Source: JBGPIK01 sp041484845 | Lineage (GTDB): Bacteria > Desulfobacterota > Binatia > UBA9968 | Direction: 5' to 3' | Assembly: GCA_041484845.1 (NCBI GenBank) | Contig: JBGPIK010000439.1 | Location: 1 to 5,571 of the forward strand | Length of the DNA stretch: 5,571 nt | Shown here: positions 1 through 5,571 of the stretch, piece by piece | How the letters are laid out: each line of letters opens with the position of its first letter | Numbering within the stretch: position 1 is the first letter of the stretch | Program-made: the position numbers and the translations under genes | The notes under the pieces: generated by a model | Told to the model about the DNA's origin: nothing | What the model saw: only the letters and a program-made list of their open reading frames with translations | Database searches by the model: none

Positions 1-66
1 AACCGGAAACACGATGATCTTGCCAGCGACTCTCAGCGATGTCGGCTCTATGATTTCGCTTGCCAT
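1..66 (-). CDS. Possible 5' end of an unidentified downstream gene (truncated by window edge)
   Basis: An ATG at 66-64 on the minus strand opens a frame that stays open for 22 codons to the window edge. The peptide reads MASEIIEPTSLRVAGKIIVF followed by PV. It lies in the same direction as the five genes upstream, which is the main reason for listing it. I do not recognise the family. No Shine-Dalgarno sequence precedes the ATG; the bases just before it read CGTATAACGTTC. The frame is also open upstream of the ATG back to the mutM stop, so an alternative GTG start at 102-100 is possible, which would add 12 residues. A plus-strand frame is equally open from base 2 to a TAG at 122-124, so a convergent gene end cannot be excluded. 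Twenty-two codons are too few to decide by codon use. Confidence 0.35.
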   Translation of the reverse strand, partial: MASEIIEPTSLRVAGKIIVFPV

Positions 67-88
67 GAACGTTATACGGCGACAGGAC

Positions 89-105
89 GGCGTGAGCGAC
101 ACGCC
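89..105 (-). other. Short perfect hairpin in the mutM 3' intergenic region
   Basis: Positions 89-94 (GGCGTG) and 100-105 (CACGCC) form a perfect 6-bp GC-rich stem with a 5-base loop. It lies 79 bases past the mutM stop. On neither strand is the stem followed by a run of T, so it does not qualify as an intrinsic terminator. It could be a weak attenuating or stabilising structure in the transcript, or chance in a GC-rich sequence. It overlaps the alternative GTG start (102-100) of the next ORF. Confidence 0.3.
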
Positions 106-183
106 AACCCAAACAGCGAAATAGCCGAGCGGTCCCTCAATGCGGAAGGCGAAAGAGACTGATTGCTGAGGTGAGCGATCTGA

Positions 184-1005
184 TCAATTCTGGCACGTTG
201 GACAGTAAAATGCGCTGCGGTTGCCGAGCGCGACTCGTTTGATCGTGCCCGCGCAAACTCGGCACGCTTCGCCGTGGCGATCGTAAACGCGCAAATGGTT
301 CTGAAATGCTCCGCGCCTGTCGTCGGCGTCGCGGTAGTCGGAAAACGAAGTGCCGCACCAGCGGATGGCTTGTCTTAGCAGCTTCGGAATCGTCTCGGCA
401 ATCCGTTGCACTTGTCTGCGCGTCAGCCGGTACGCTCGCGTAGTGGGTTTGACCCCGGTCAGAAAGAGTACCTCGTTGGCGTAGATGTTACCCAAGCCCG
501 CGATGATTTGCTGATCGAGCAGCAGATCACGGATGCGCCGCTGTGAGGAGCGGGTAAAGTGGAATAGGTAAGCGCCGGTTAACTCCGGATCAAACGGGTC
601 GACGCCTAGACGACGCAGTTGGGCAAGCTCGCCCAGGGCTTCTGTGGTCGTCACCAACGAAAGGCCGAAGCGCCGCGGATCGTGATAGCGAAGTTCGCCG
701 CCGTCGTTTAAACGGACAACGATATGGTCATGTTTCCGCGGCGCCGCGTCGGCGGCGACACAGATCAGCTTACCGGACATGCCCAGGTGAAACACCCAAA
801 TCTTGCCACGGTCGAGCTGAATTAGAATATATTTGCCCTTGCGCCTAATCTCGACGATTTTCCGGCCGACCAATTGCGCTAGCGCGCCGCCGTCGACGCG
901 TGTGCGCAGCCGCGGCTCGATGAGCTCAATGTGGCTGATTTTTCGTCCTACGAGGTGGGGGCGCAAACTGCGGCAAACGGTTTCGACTTCAGGTAGTTCC
1001 GGCAT
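184..1005 (-). CDS. mutM: Formamidopyrimidine-DNA glycosylase (MutM/Fpg)
   Basis: This 273-residue protein is a bifunctional DNA glycosylase/AP lyase that excises 8-oxoguanine and formamidopyrimidines in base excision repair. It begins MPELPEVETV, giving Pro2 (the catalytic N-terminal proline after Met removal) and Glu3, which fixes the ATG start. Lys58 (RRKGKY) is the conserved DNA-contacting lysine. The void-filling residues are Met76 (HLGMSG), Arg111 or Arg112, and Phe113 (DPRRFG). The helix-two-turn-helix carries GLGNIYANE (171-179) with Asn173. The C-terminal zinc finger has Cys248, Cys251, Cys268 and Cys271 (C-x2-C-x16-C-x2-C), with Arg263 in GNRSAFYC. Length matches the E. coli enzyme (269 residues). 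One oddity is Arg159, where E. coli has Lys155. The gene starts 12 bases after rsmA and is probably the last gene of the confident operon. Confidence 0.98.
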   Translation of the reverse strand: MPELPEVETVCRSLRPHLVGRKISHIELIEPRLRTRVDGGALAQLVGRKIVEIRRKGKYILIQLDRGKIWVFHLGMSGKLICVAADAAPRKHDHIVVRLNDGGELRYHDPRRFGLSLVTTTEALGELAQLRRLGVDPFDPELTGAYLFHFTRSSQRRIRDLLLDQQIIAGLGNIYANEVLFLTGVKPTTRAYRLTRRQVQRIAETIPKLLRQAIRWCGTSFSDYRDADDRRGAFQNHLRVYDRHGEACRVCAGTIKRVALGNRSAFYCPTCQN

Positions 1006-1012
1006 TGCTTTT

Positions 1013-1016
1013 ACCT
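1013..1016 (-). promoter_or_regulatory. Ribosome binding site of mutM
   Basis: The minus strand reads AGGT here, 7 bases before the mutM ATG. It sits in the 12-base gap after the rsmA TGA (1020-1018). It is a short but correctly spaced Shine-Dalgarno match. It supports the ATG at 1005 and suggests that ribosomes finishing rsmA can reinitiate on mutM. Confidence 0.5.
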
Positions 1017-1017
1017 G

Positions 1018-1881
1018 TCAGCTTGCAGAGGGCAGCAAACGGCGCCGTTCTACCGCGCGCGCCAGGCTTATGAAATGACCGACGCTGAGCGTTTCGCCAC
1101 GCCGCTTCGGATCGATCCCCTCCGCGTGAAGAAGGTCTTCGATTTCTTCACGTCCGTGCTTTAACCAGCCGGCCAAAGCGTTGGCTAGGGTCTTACGGCG
1201 CTGCCCGAAGGCCGCGCGCACAAGGCCGCGCAGCAATGGCAGTTCTCGCGTGGTCATAAGCGGTTCCGGAAAAAGCTCGATCCTGAGGATTGTTGAGCGC
1301 ACTTTGGGCCGCGGAAAAAACGCCTCAGGCGATACTTGGACCTTGTCCGCGATTCGCCCGTGTAGCTGGCTCAAGACTGAAAGCGTACCATAAGACTTGG
1401 TTCCCGGCTGGCCGGCGATCCGCTCCGCCACCTCTTTTTGCACCATCAGTACCAACGACGAAAAATGCTCATGCCACTCAAATATCCGGAAAAGCACCTC
1501 GGTTGAGATGCTGTAGGGCAGATTGGCGACCAGTTTGACCTTGTGCTCAGGAAGCAGCTCATCCACCCGAATGTTGAGAATATCGTCGTGAATGAGTTGC
1601 ACGCCCGGATGCCTCCCCAAAGGGCTTTGCATCAGCCTTTCGATCAGGAAACGATCGATTTCAACCGCCCAGACTTTGGCAACCGTTTCAACGAGCCGGC
1701 GCGTCAGAAAGCCCAATCCTGGACCGATCTCAACGATCTCATCCGTCGCCGAAAGTTTAAGCAGGCGCAGAATCGATTCGATGACCCGTTCATGAATTAA
1801 AAAGTTTTGGCCCAGGCGCTTTTTCGGTCTAAACTGTGAGTCGCGGAGCGCGCCGCGCACTTCTTCATAAAGAGTCGCCAT
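1018..1881 (-). CDS. rsmA: 16S rRNA (adenine1518-N6/adenine1519-N6)-dimethyltransferase RsmA (KsgA)
   Basis: This 287-residue enzyme uses S-adenosylmethionine to dimethylate two adjacent adenines in the terminal helix 45 of 16S rRNA, a late step and checkpoint of 30S subunit assembly. Motifs appear in order. KKRLGQNFL (20-28) is the N-terminal signature. EIGPGLGFLT (51-60) is the SAM-binding glycine loop. VEID (73-76) carries the acidic residue that contacts the SAM ribose. DD (99-100) is the adenine-side acidic motif. NLPY (120-123) is the catalytic motif IV of N6-adenine methyltransferases. AFFPRPKVRS (187-196) lies near the target-base pocket. The C-terminal helical domain has AFGQRRKTLANAL (224-236) and RGETLS (261-266). 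The ATG at 1881 has only a weak upstream match (CAGTGA close to the start), but the following N-terminus aligns with the family and no nearby ATG is better. It lies 39 bases after tsaD. Confidence 0.98.
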   Translation of the reverse strand: MATLYEEVRGALRDSQFRPKKRLGQNFLIHERVIESILRLLKLSATDEIVEIGPGLGFLTRRLVETVAKVWAVEIDRFLIERLMQSPLGRHPGVQLIHDDILNIRVDELLPEHKVKLVANLPYSISTEVLFRIFEWHEHFSSLVLMVQKEVAERIAGQPGTKSYGTLSVLSQLHGRIADKVQVSPEAFFPRPKVRSTILRIELFPEPLMTTRELPLLRGLVRAAFGQRRKTLANALAGWLKHGREEIEDLLHAEGIDPKRRGETLSVGHFISLARAVERRRLLPSAS

Positions 1882-1902
1882 AAGTCACTGAAATTTGGGT
1901 TC

Positions 1903-1918
1903 CGAGTGTTTGAACTCG
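1903..1918 (-). other. Weak inverted repeat in the tsaD-rsmA gap
   Basis: The 39-base gap between tsaD and rsmA contains CGAGT (1903-1907) and its exact complement ACTCG (1914-1918), separated by 6 bases. The stem is only 5 bp and no T run follows, so it is not a terminator. It may lightly structure the rsmA leader, or it may be chance. The rest of the gap holds no clear promoter and no strong ribosome binding site. Confidence 0.2.
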
Positions 1919-1920
1919 AT

Positions 1921-2919
1921 CTATAAGGTCAGATCGGCGTCCGCGTTCAGGCGAAAATCATCACGCCGTCCGCGTTTGAGCCACTGATATCCGGTCAGCG
2001 CGATCATCGCCGCGTTATCGGTGCAAAATTTCGGTGAGGGAAAGAAAACCTCCAGCCCCTCCCCATCGGTCTGCGTTTTGAGCTTTTCACGCAAACGACT
2101 ATTGGCGGCCACCCCACCAGCAAGTACGATTTGTTTCACATCATGAGCGATGGCCGCTTTGATCGTCGGCTGCACCAGCATATCGACCACGGCTTCTTGG
2201 AAGCTCGCCGCAATATCCGCAATTTGGTTCCGCCATTGTTCGTTGCCCTGAGTTTTGAGGTAATGCCAAACTGCCGTCTTGATCCCGCTAAAACTGAATT
2301 CATAGGAACCCTTTTTGAGGTGAGCCCGAGGAAAACGAATCGCGCTGCGACCGCCGTTTTTAGCTAAATTGTCGATTACCCGACCACCTGGATAGCCTAG
2401 CCCCATCATCTTGGCGACCTTATCATAGGCTTCGCCCGCCGCATCGTCGCGTGTCCCACCGAGATGGATATAGTGACCGACGTCTTTCACCAAATAAAGC
2501 AGCGTGTGGCCGCCGGACGCGAGCAGAGCGATGTACGGAAAGGAGACATTTTGGTCCAAGTGAATCGCCAACAGGTGGGCTTCCAGATGATTCACACCGA
2601 CAAAGGGAATGCCCCAGCGAAAAGCCATGCCCTTGGCCAAGGCCAGCCCGACGAGCAGCGAGCCCACCAGGCCGGGTCCGTGGGTCACCGCGATGCCATT
2701 GAGTTCTTGCAGCCTAACACCGGCTGTACGCAAAGCTGCATCAACGATCGGCAGAATGTTTTGAATGTGTTGCCGTGATGCCAGCTCTGGCACCACGCCG
2801 CCATAGGGGCCATGGATTTGATCTTGGGACGAGACCACGTTCGCTAGAATCGTGCTCCCGTCACGCAGGACCGCCGCGGCGGTATCGTCGCAGGAAGTTT
2901 CAACGCCTAGAACCAACAT
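1921..2919 (-). CDS. tsaD: tRNA N6-adenosine threonylcarbamoyltransferase TsaD (Gcp/YgjD)
   Basis: TsaD transfers the threonylcarbamoyl group from threonylcarbamoyl-AMP to adenosine 37 of ANN-decoding tRNAs, working in the cytoplasm with TsaB and TsaE. Neither partner gene is in this window. The 332-residue protein is close to the E. coli length (337). It has the ASKHA-fold signatures: ETSCDDT (7-13), GGVVPELASRQH (40-51), the metal-binding NHLEAH (110-115, His111 and His115), SGGHT (135-139), TRDDAAGEAYDKVAK (156-170), GYPGG (175-179), FSFSGIKTA (208-216), AGGVAANSRLR (267-277) and CTDNAAMIA (299-307) with ligand Asp301. The ATG at 2919 is set by the family-typical N-terminus MLVLGVETSCDDT and by an in-frame TGA 6 bases upstream of it. 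No Shine-Dalgarno is present; the bases before ATG are GATCCTCC. The start lies 13 bases past the upstream stop, so reinitiation is likely. Confidence 0.98.
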   Translation of the reverse strand: MLVLGVETSCDDTAAAVLRDGSTILANVVSSQDQIHGPYGGVVPELASRQHIQNILPIVDAALRTAGVRLQELNGIAVTHGPGLVGSLLVGLALAKGMAFRWGIPFVGVNHLEAHLLAIHLDQNVSFPYIALLASGGHTLLYLVKDVGHYIHLGGTRDDAAGEAYDKVAKMMGLGYPGGRVIDNLAKNGGRSAIRFPRAHLKKGSYEFSFSGIKTAVWHYLKTQGNEQWRNQIADIAASFQEAVVDMLVQPTIKAAIAHDVKQIVLAGGVAANSRLREKLKTQTDGEGLEVFFPSPKFCTDNAAMIALTGYQWLKRGRRDDFRLNADADLTL

Positions 2920-2932
2920 GGAGGATCAATGC

Positions 2933-3679
2933 TCAACGCGAGGCCGGCTGACCTTCGCTGTGCAGGTGGGACAATGCCTCTGTCGCCGTTCGATTGCCCG
3001 AATTCAGACGCAAGGCTTGAGCGTAACTGGCCTCAGCCTTTTCCGTCATTCCCAGCGCGCGATAATTCTCGCCCCGGAGCGCCTGGACCTCGGCCAGCCA
3101 AAAGGGCTCTCCGCTCAAACGCGATTCCGCGACATCGAGAAAGTTGAGAGATTCCTTATACTGTCGCAGGCGATTTTGCGCCTTCGCCAAGTAAAAGTAG
3201 CCATAGGGGTTGGTCGAATCGATGACGATCGTTTTTTCCAATCGGGTTAGCGCTTTCGCTGGATCGCCGGCATCCAGGAGCTTGCGCCCTTCCTCGGTAA
3301 GTCGAAGAGAAGCTACGCGTTGCGGGCTTATCCCCGGAGTGATTTTGGCCAGTAGCGAGCTGTCGTCCGGCAGTGGCGGAGCCGCTTCGGTACGCGTCGG
3401 TTCTTTGGGACTTTCCTTCGAGGCGAGCGAAGGGGACGGAGGCTTGCTCCTCACATCCTGCTCCTTTATTTTCGAGTCCTGAGGAAGTGGCTTTCTGGCC
3501 GTTTCTTGCTCGGGTGGAGGCAAAATCGGCGGCGGCGGTCTTACAACCGCGGACGTAGTCGGCGCAGGTGGCACTGACGCTCGATAAGGCCGCCGCGGAG
3601 CGCAGCTTTGTGTCACGCTAACCATCACGCTAGCCGCAAGGCCAACACTGATCATGTTCCAGTGGAATCGGAAATTCAT
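2933..3679 (-). CDS. Predicted TPR lipoprotein with proline-rich linker, coupled to a class A PBP
   Basis: This 248-residue protein has an N-terminal signal segment (basic start, hydrophobic stretch about 9-22). It ends in TQSC, with Cys26 as candidate lipidation site; the lipobox is not canonical (Thr at -3). Residues 27-105 are a proline-, lysine- and glutamate-rich, probably disordered linker with runs such as RPPPPILPPP. Residues about 124-228 hold three tetratricopeptide-like repeats (about 124-157, 159-192, 195-228); the third contains the classic pattern LGMTEKAEASYAQALRLNSG. The start ATG overlaps the PBP stop as ATGA. This architecture and coupling suggest an envelope-anchored partner of the PBP, comparable in layout to LpoP of Pseudomonas aeruginosa (a TPR lipoprotein activating PBP1b) or, in linker design, to E. 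coli LpoB. Homology to these is inferred from layout only. It could instead be a general TPR scaffold, or a periplasmic protein if Cys26 is not lipidated. Confidence 0.85.
   Translation of the reverse strand: MNFRFHWNMISVGLAASVMVSVTQSCAPRRPYRASVPPAPTTSAVVRPPPPILPPPEQETARKPLPQDSKIKEQDVRSKPPSPSLASKESPKEPTRTEAAPPLPDDSSLLAKITPGISPQRVASLRLTEEGRKLLDAGDPAKALTRLEKTIVIDSTNPYGYFYLAKAQNRLRQYKESLNFLDVAESRLSGEPFWLAEVQALRGENYRALGMTEKAEASYAQALRLNSGNRTATEALSHLHSEGQPASR
3676..3679 (-). promoter_or_regulatory. ATGA stop/start overlap (translational coupling site)
   Basis: On the minus strand the four bases ATGA hold both the start codon of the TPR lipoprotein (3679-3677) and the TGA stop of the PBP (3678-3676). 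Only a weak GGGTG precedes it. This arrangement normally lets the terminating ribosome reinitiate, which ties the amounts of the two proteins together. Confidence 0.7.
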
Positions 3680-5571
3680 GGCACCCGAAACAGGTCTCGC
3701 TCAGATTTTGACACCTGCAATGCCGTGCCCGGATGGAGTGGACAGGTCACCACCGGCTCCTCGCCTTCAATAAAAGCCTCGTGCAATACAGTCGGGCAAC
3801 TTGAGGTGGCAAGCTGACCGCTCAAGGGATCAATATCGACGATTTTGATGCCGGGTGGCGGAACAAAGTCGGTAATGGGAGCCCCGGCCGTGGCGCGCTT
3901 CATGAATTCCGTCCAGATCGGGAGCGCGGCCTGCGCCCCGGAAAGACCAAGCTTTGTCTGGTTATCGAAACCTACCCACACGACCGCCAGCAAATCAGGC
4001 GTATAACCGACGAACCACGCGTCCTTATAATCATTCGTCGTTCCCGTTTTGCCTGCGGCGGGTCGGTTAAAACCCCATCGTCGCGCAAATTCGCCGGTGC
4101 CACGGTCGAGAACGCCTTTGAGCAAATAGTTCATCATAAACGCCAATTGCGGTGAGATCACCTTTTCAACCCGGACGTCGCGCTTCTCCAACACTTGGCT
4201 GCTCGGATCCATAACCTGCTTTACCGCAAGGGGACGAGTGCGCACGCCGTTGTTCGCCAGCGTAGAAAAAGCCACCGCGACTTCCAACGGGGTCACTTCA
4301 GCGGCGCCGAGGGCCAGCGACGGCACCGCGGGAAGAGAACTCTGGATGCCAAGCCGGTGCGCGATGTCACGTACGCGCACGATTCCAACGTCGCGTGCTA
4401 CGCGCGCGGTTGCCGAATTCAAAGATTTCTCCAACGCGCGGCGAAACGTAACCGTGCCAAAATATTCGTCGTTGTAATTGCCGGGCTGCCATTCTTGACC
4501 GTCGTAATTCCAAGTAAAGGGAGAATCATCGAGCAACGTCGCCGGCGTGAACTTTTTGCCGCCTTCCGCTCCGGACATCAGAGCTGCCAAATAAACAAAA
4601 GGCTTGAAAACCGAGCCGGGTTGGCGCTTGGCTTGGAAGATGCGGTTGAACTGAGACATTTGATAGTTGCGGCCGCCAACCATGGCCTTGATCTCGCCCG
4701 TCTGCGGCCTGAGCACGATGATGGCTCCCTCGAGACTATCGTCATCCCCCTTGCGCCGCAGATTGGGATAACCTTCCTCCAATTTCTTTAGGCCCTCGGA
4801 AAGTGTTCTCTCGGCAATTCTCTGCAGCTGTAAGTCGAGGCTCGTGAAAATCCTCAGCCCCTCGGCAGTGAGCACCGTATTGGAGTAATTCTCCGACAAC
4901 TCGCGACGCACGAAATCAACATAGAAGGGCGCATCGTTGGTCACCTTGATCAACTCACGATGCGGCAGCTTTTCCCGCAGTGCAGCTTGGTACTGCCGAT
5001 CGGTGATAATTTTGTCATCGAACAGTTTCGCCAAGACGACATTCCTGCGCTTCGTAGCCGTATCAACGCTCCGGTACGGAGAGAGTCTATTCGGCGCGCG
5101 AATCAATCCGGCCAAAAGCGCCGCCTCGCCTACCGTCAGCTCATTCAACGGCTTGGAAAAATAAAATTGCGCGGCTTCCCATACACCATAGATTCCCTGA
5201 GAACCCTTCTGGCCAAGGTAGATTTCGTTCAGGTAGTTTTCCAGTATTTCGGTTTTCGAATATTTTCGTTCGGCGATGAGCGCCATCAGCGCTTCCTTGA
5301 TCTTGCGCTTAAGCGTGCGCTCGTCGCCAAGGAAGAAATTCTTCATTAACTGCTGCGTCAAGGTGCTACCACCTTGCACGACTCCGCCGCTCCGCAGATT
5401 AACCCATACGGCGCGCAAAACCGATACCGGGTCGATGCCGTGGTGGTGATAGAAACGCTCATCTTCGATCGCCAAAATGGACTTAACCACCAAAGGCGGG
5501 ACTTCGGACAGTTTCACCACTCTGCGCTCTTGCCAGGTGCGATCGTACACACCCGTAATGAGCTCCGGCTC
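3676..5571 (-). CDS. Bifunctional class A penicillin-binding protein, PBP1b-like (5' truncated by window edge)
   Basis: The protein polymerises lipid II into glycan strands and cross-links the stem peptides at the outer face of the inner membrane. The frame is open to the window edge, so 631 residues are visible and the cytoplasmic tail, membrane anchor and any UB2H-like domain are missing. The GTG at 5550 is not the true start, because the family-typical EPELITG precedes it. Counting from the first visible residue, the GT51 glycosyltransferase has AIEDERFYHHHGID (34-47, catalytic Glu36), QGGSTLTQQLMKN (66-78) and the segment 102-121 with its NYLNEIYLGQ glutamate. The transpeptidase has SVFK (320-323, nucleophile Ser320), SLN (383-385) and KTGT (508-511). 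There is no large insert between the two domains as in proteobacterial PBP1a, which with EPELI favours the PBP1b type (mrcB/ponB-like). The C-terminal tail carries Cys592 and Cys610, a possible disulfide. It ends in the ATGA overlap with the lipoprotein gene. Confidence 0.95.
   Translation of the reverse strand, partial: EPELITGVYDRTWQERRVVKLSEVPPLVVKSILAIEDERFYHHHGIDPVSVLRAVWVNLRSGGVVQGGSTLTQQLMKNFFLGDERTLKRKIKEALMALIAERKYSKTEILENYLNEIYLGQKGSQGIYGVWEAAQFYFSKPLNELTVGEAALLAGLIRAPNRLSPYRSVDTATKRRNVVLAKLFDDKIITDRQYQAALREKLPHRELIKVTNDAPFYVDFVRRELSENYSNTVLTAEGLRIFTSLDLQLQRIAERTLSEGLKKLEEGYPNLRRKGDDDSLEGAIIVLRPQTGEIKAMVGGRNYQMSQFNRIFQAKRQPGSVFKPFVYLAALMSGAEGGKKFTPATLLDDSPFTWNYDGQEWQPGNYNDEYFGTVTFRRALEKSLNSATARVARDVGIVRVRDIAHRLGIQSSLPAVPSLALGAAEVTPLEVAVAFSTLANNGVRTRPLAVKQVMDPSSQVLEKRDVRVEKVISPQLAFMMNYLLKGVLDRGTGEFARRWGFNRPAAGKTGTTNDYKDAWFVGYTPDLLAVVWVGFDNQTKLGLSGAQAALPIWTEFMKRATAGAPITDFVPPPGIKIVDIDPLSGQLATSSCPTVLHEAFIEGEEPVVTCPLHPGTALQVSKSERDLFRVP

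Noticed and set aside
89..105. Intrinsic terminator after mutM
   Set aside because: The 6-bp stem is real, but there is no T run after it on either strand, so terminator function is not supported.
2..124. Plus-strand frame open from the window start to a TAG at 122-124, as the end of a convergent gene
   Set aside because: It is 40 codons with no recognisable motif, third-position GC is no better than for the minus-strand frame, and all confident genes run the other way. It is mentioned as an alternative but not annotated.
92..178. Repeated octamer TCGCTCAC on the minus strand at 178-171 and 99-92
   Set aside because: Two copies of 8 bases within a gap this size are too short and too few to call a repeat or an operator. 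One copy falls within the hairpin loop and stem.
737..748. Perfect 12-bp palindrome CGCGGCGCCGCG
   Set aside because: It lies inside the mutM coding region in an Ala-Ala-Pro-Arg stretch. GC-rich codons readily give such palindromes, and there is no second copy nearby to suggest a binding site.
2920..3147. Plus-strand ORF of 72 codons starting at 2929, with a perfect GGAGG four bases before its ATG, antisense to the TPR lipoprotein gene
   Set aside because: The peptide has no recognisable domain and lies wholly opposite a well-supported gene. The GGAGG is simply the complement of the CCTCC before tsaD. Without conservation or expression data it is best seen as coincidence.
4195..4791. Plus-strand open frame of 198 codons opposite the PBP gene
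   Set aside because: It is long, but its composition is that of a reverse-complement shadow rich in Arg and Ala. The opposite strand encodes intact transpeptidase motifs across the same bases.

Overview
The window holds a compact, single-strand block of bacterial housekeeping genes, all read from the minus strand (right to left). In transcription order they are: a bifunctional class A penicillin-binding protein (5' end cut off by the window edge), a predicted proline-rich TPR lipoprotein, tsaD, rsmA (ksgA) and mutM (fpg). The first two genes overlap by 4 bases. The following gaps are 13, 39 and 12 bases, so the five genes very probably share one transcript whose promoter lies beyond position 5571. 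After mutM there are about 117 bases without a confident gene, then a possible start of another minus-strand ORF that runs off the left edge.

The organism looks like a diderm (Gram-negative) bacterium of moderately high GC. The adjacency of tsaD and rsmA, and the coupling of a PBP to a predicted lipoprotein, would suit Deltaproteobacteria-like or related uncultured lineages (Desulfobacterota, Binatota, NC10 or Rokubacteria type). This is inference from gene order and general protein flavour, and no taxonomic search was possible.

Functionally the block joins cell-wall synthesis (PBP plus putative outer-membrane partner) with three conserved information-maintenance enzymes: TsaD for tRNA t6A37 modification, RsmA for 16S rRNA dimethylation and MutM for oxidised-purine repair. 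All catalytic motifs expected in the four recognised enzymes are present and no frameshift is visible.

Most of the window is ordinary. The most interesting lead is the translationally coupled PBP/TPR-lipoprotein pair, which resembles in layout the PBP1b-LpoP activator system of Pseudomonas. A second point is a Lys-to-Arg replacement in MutM at the position of E. coli Fpg Lys155. I saw no RNA genes, mobile elements, CRISPR arrays or long repeats.
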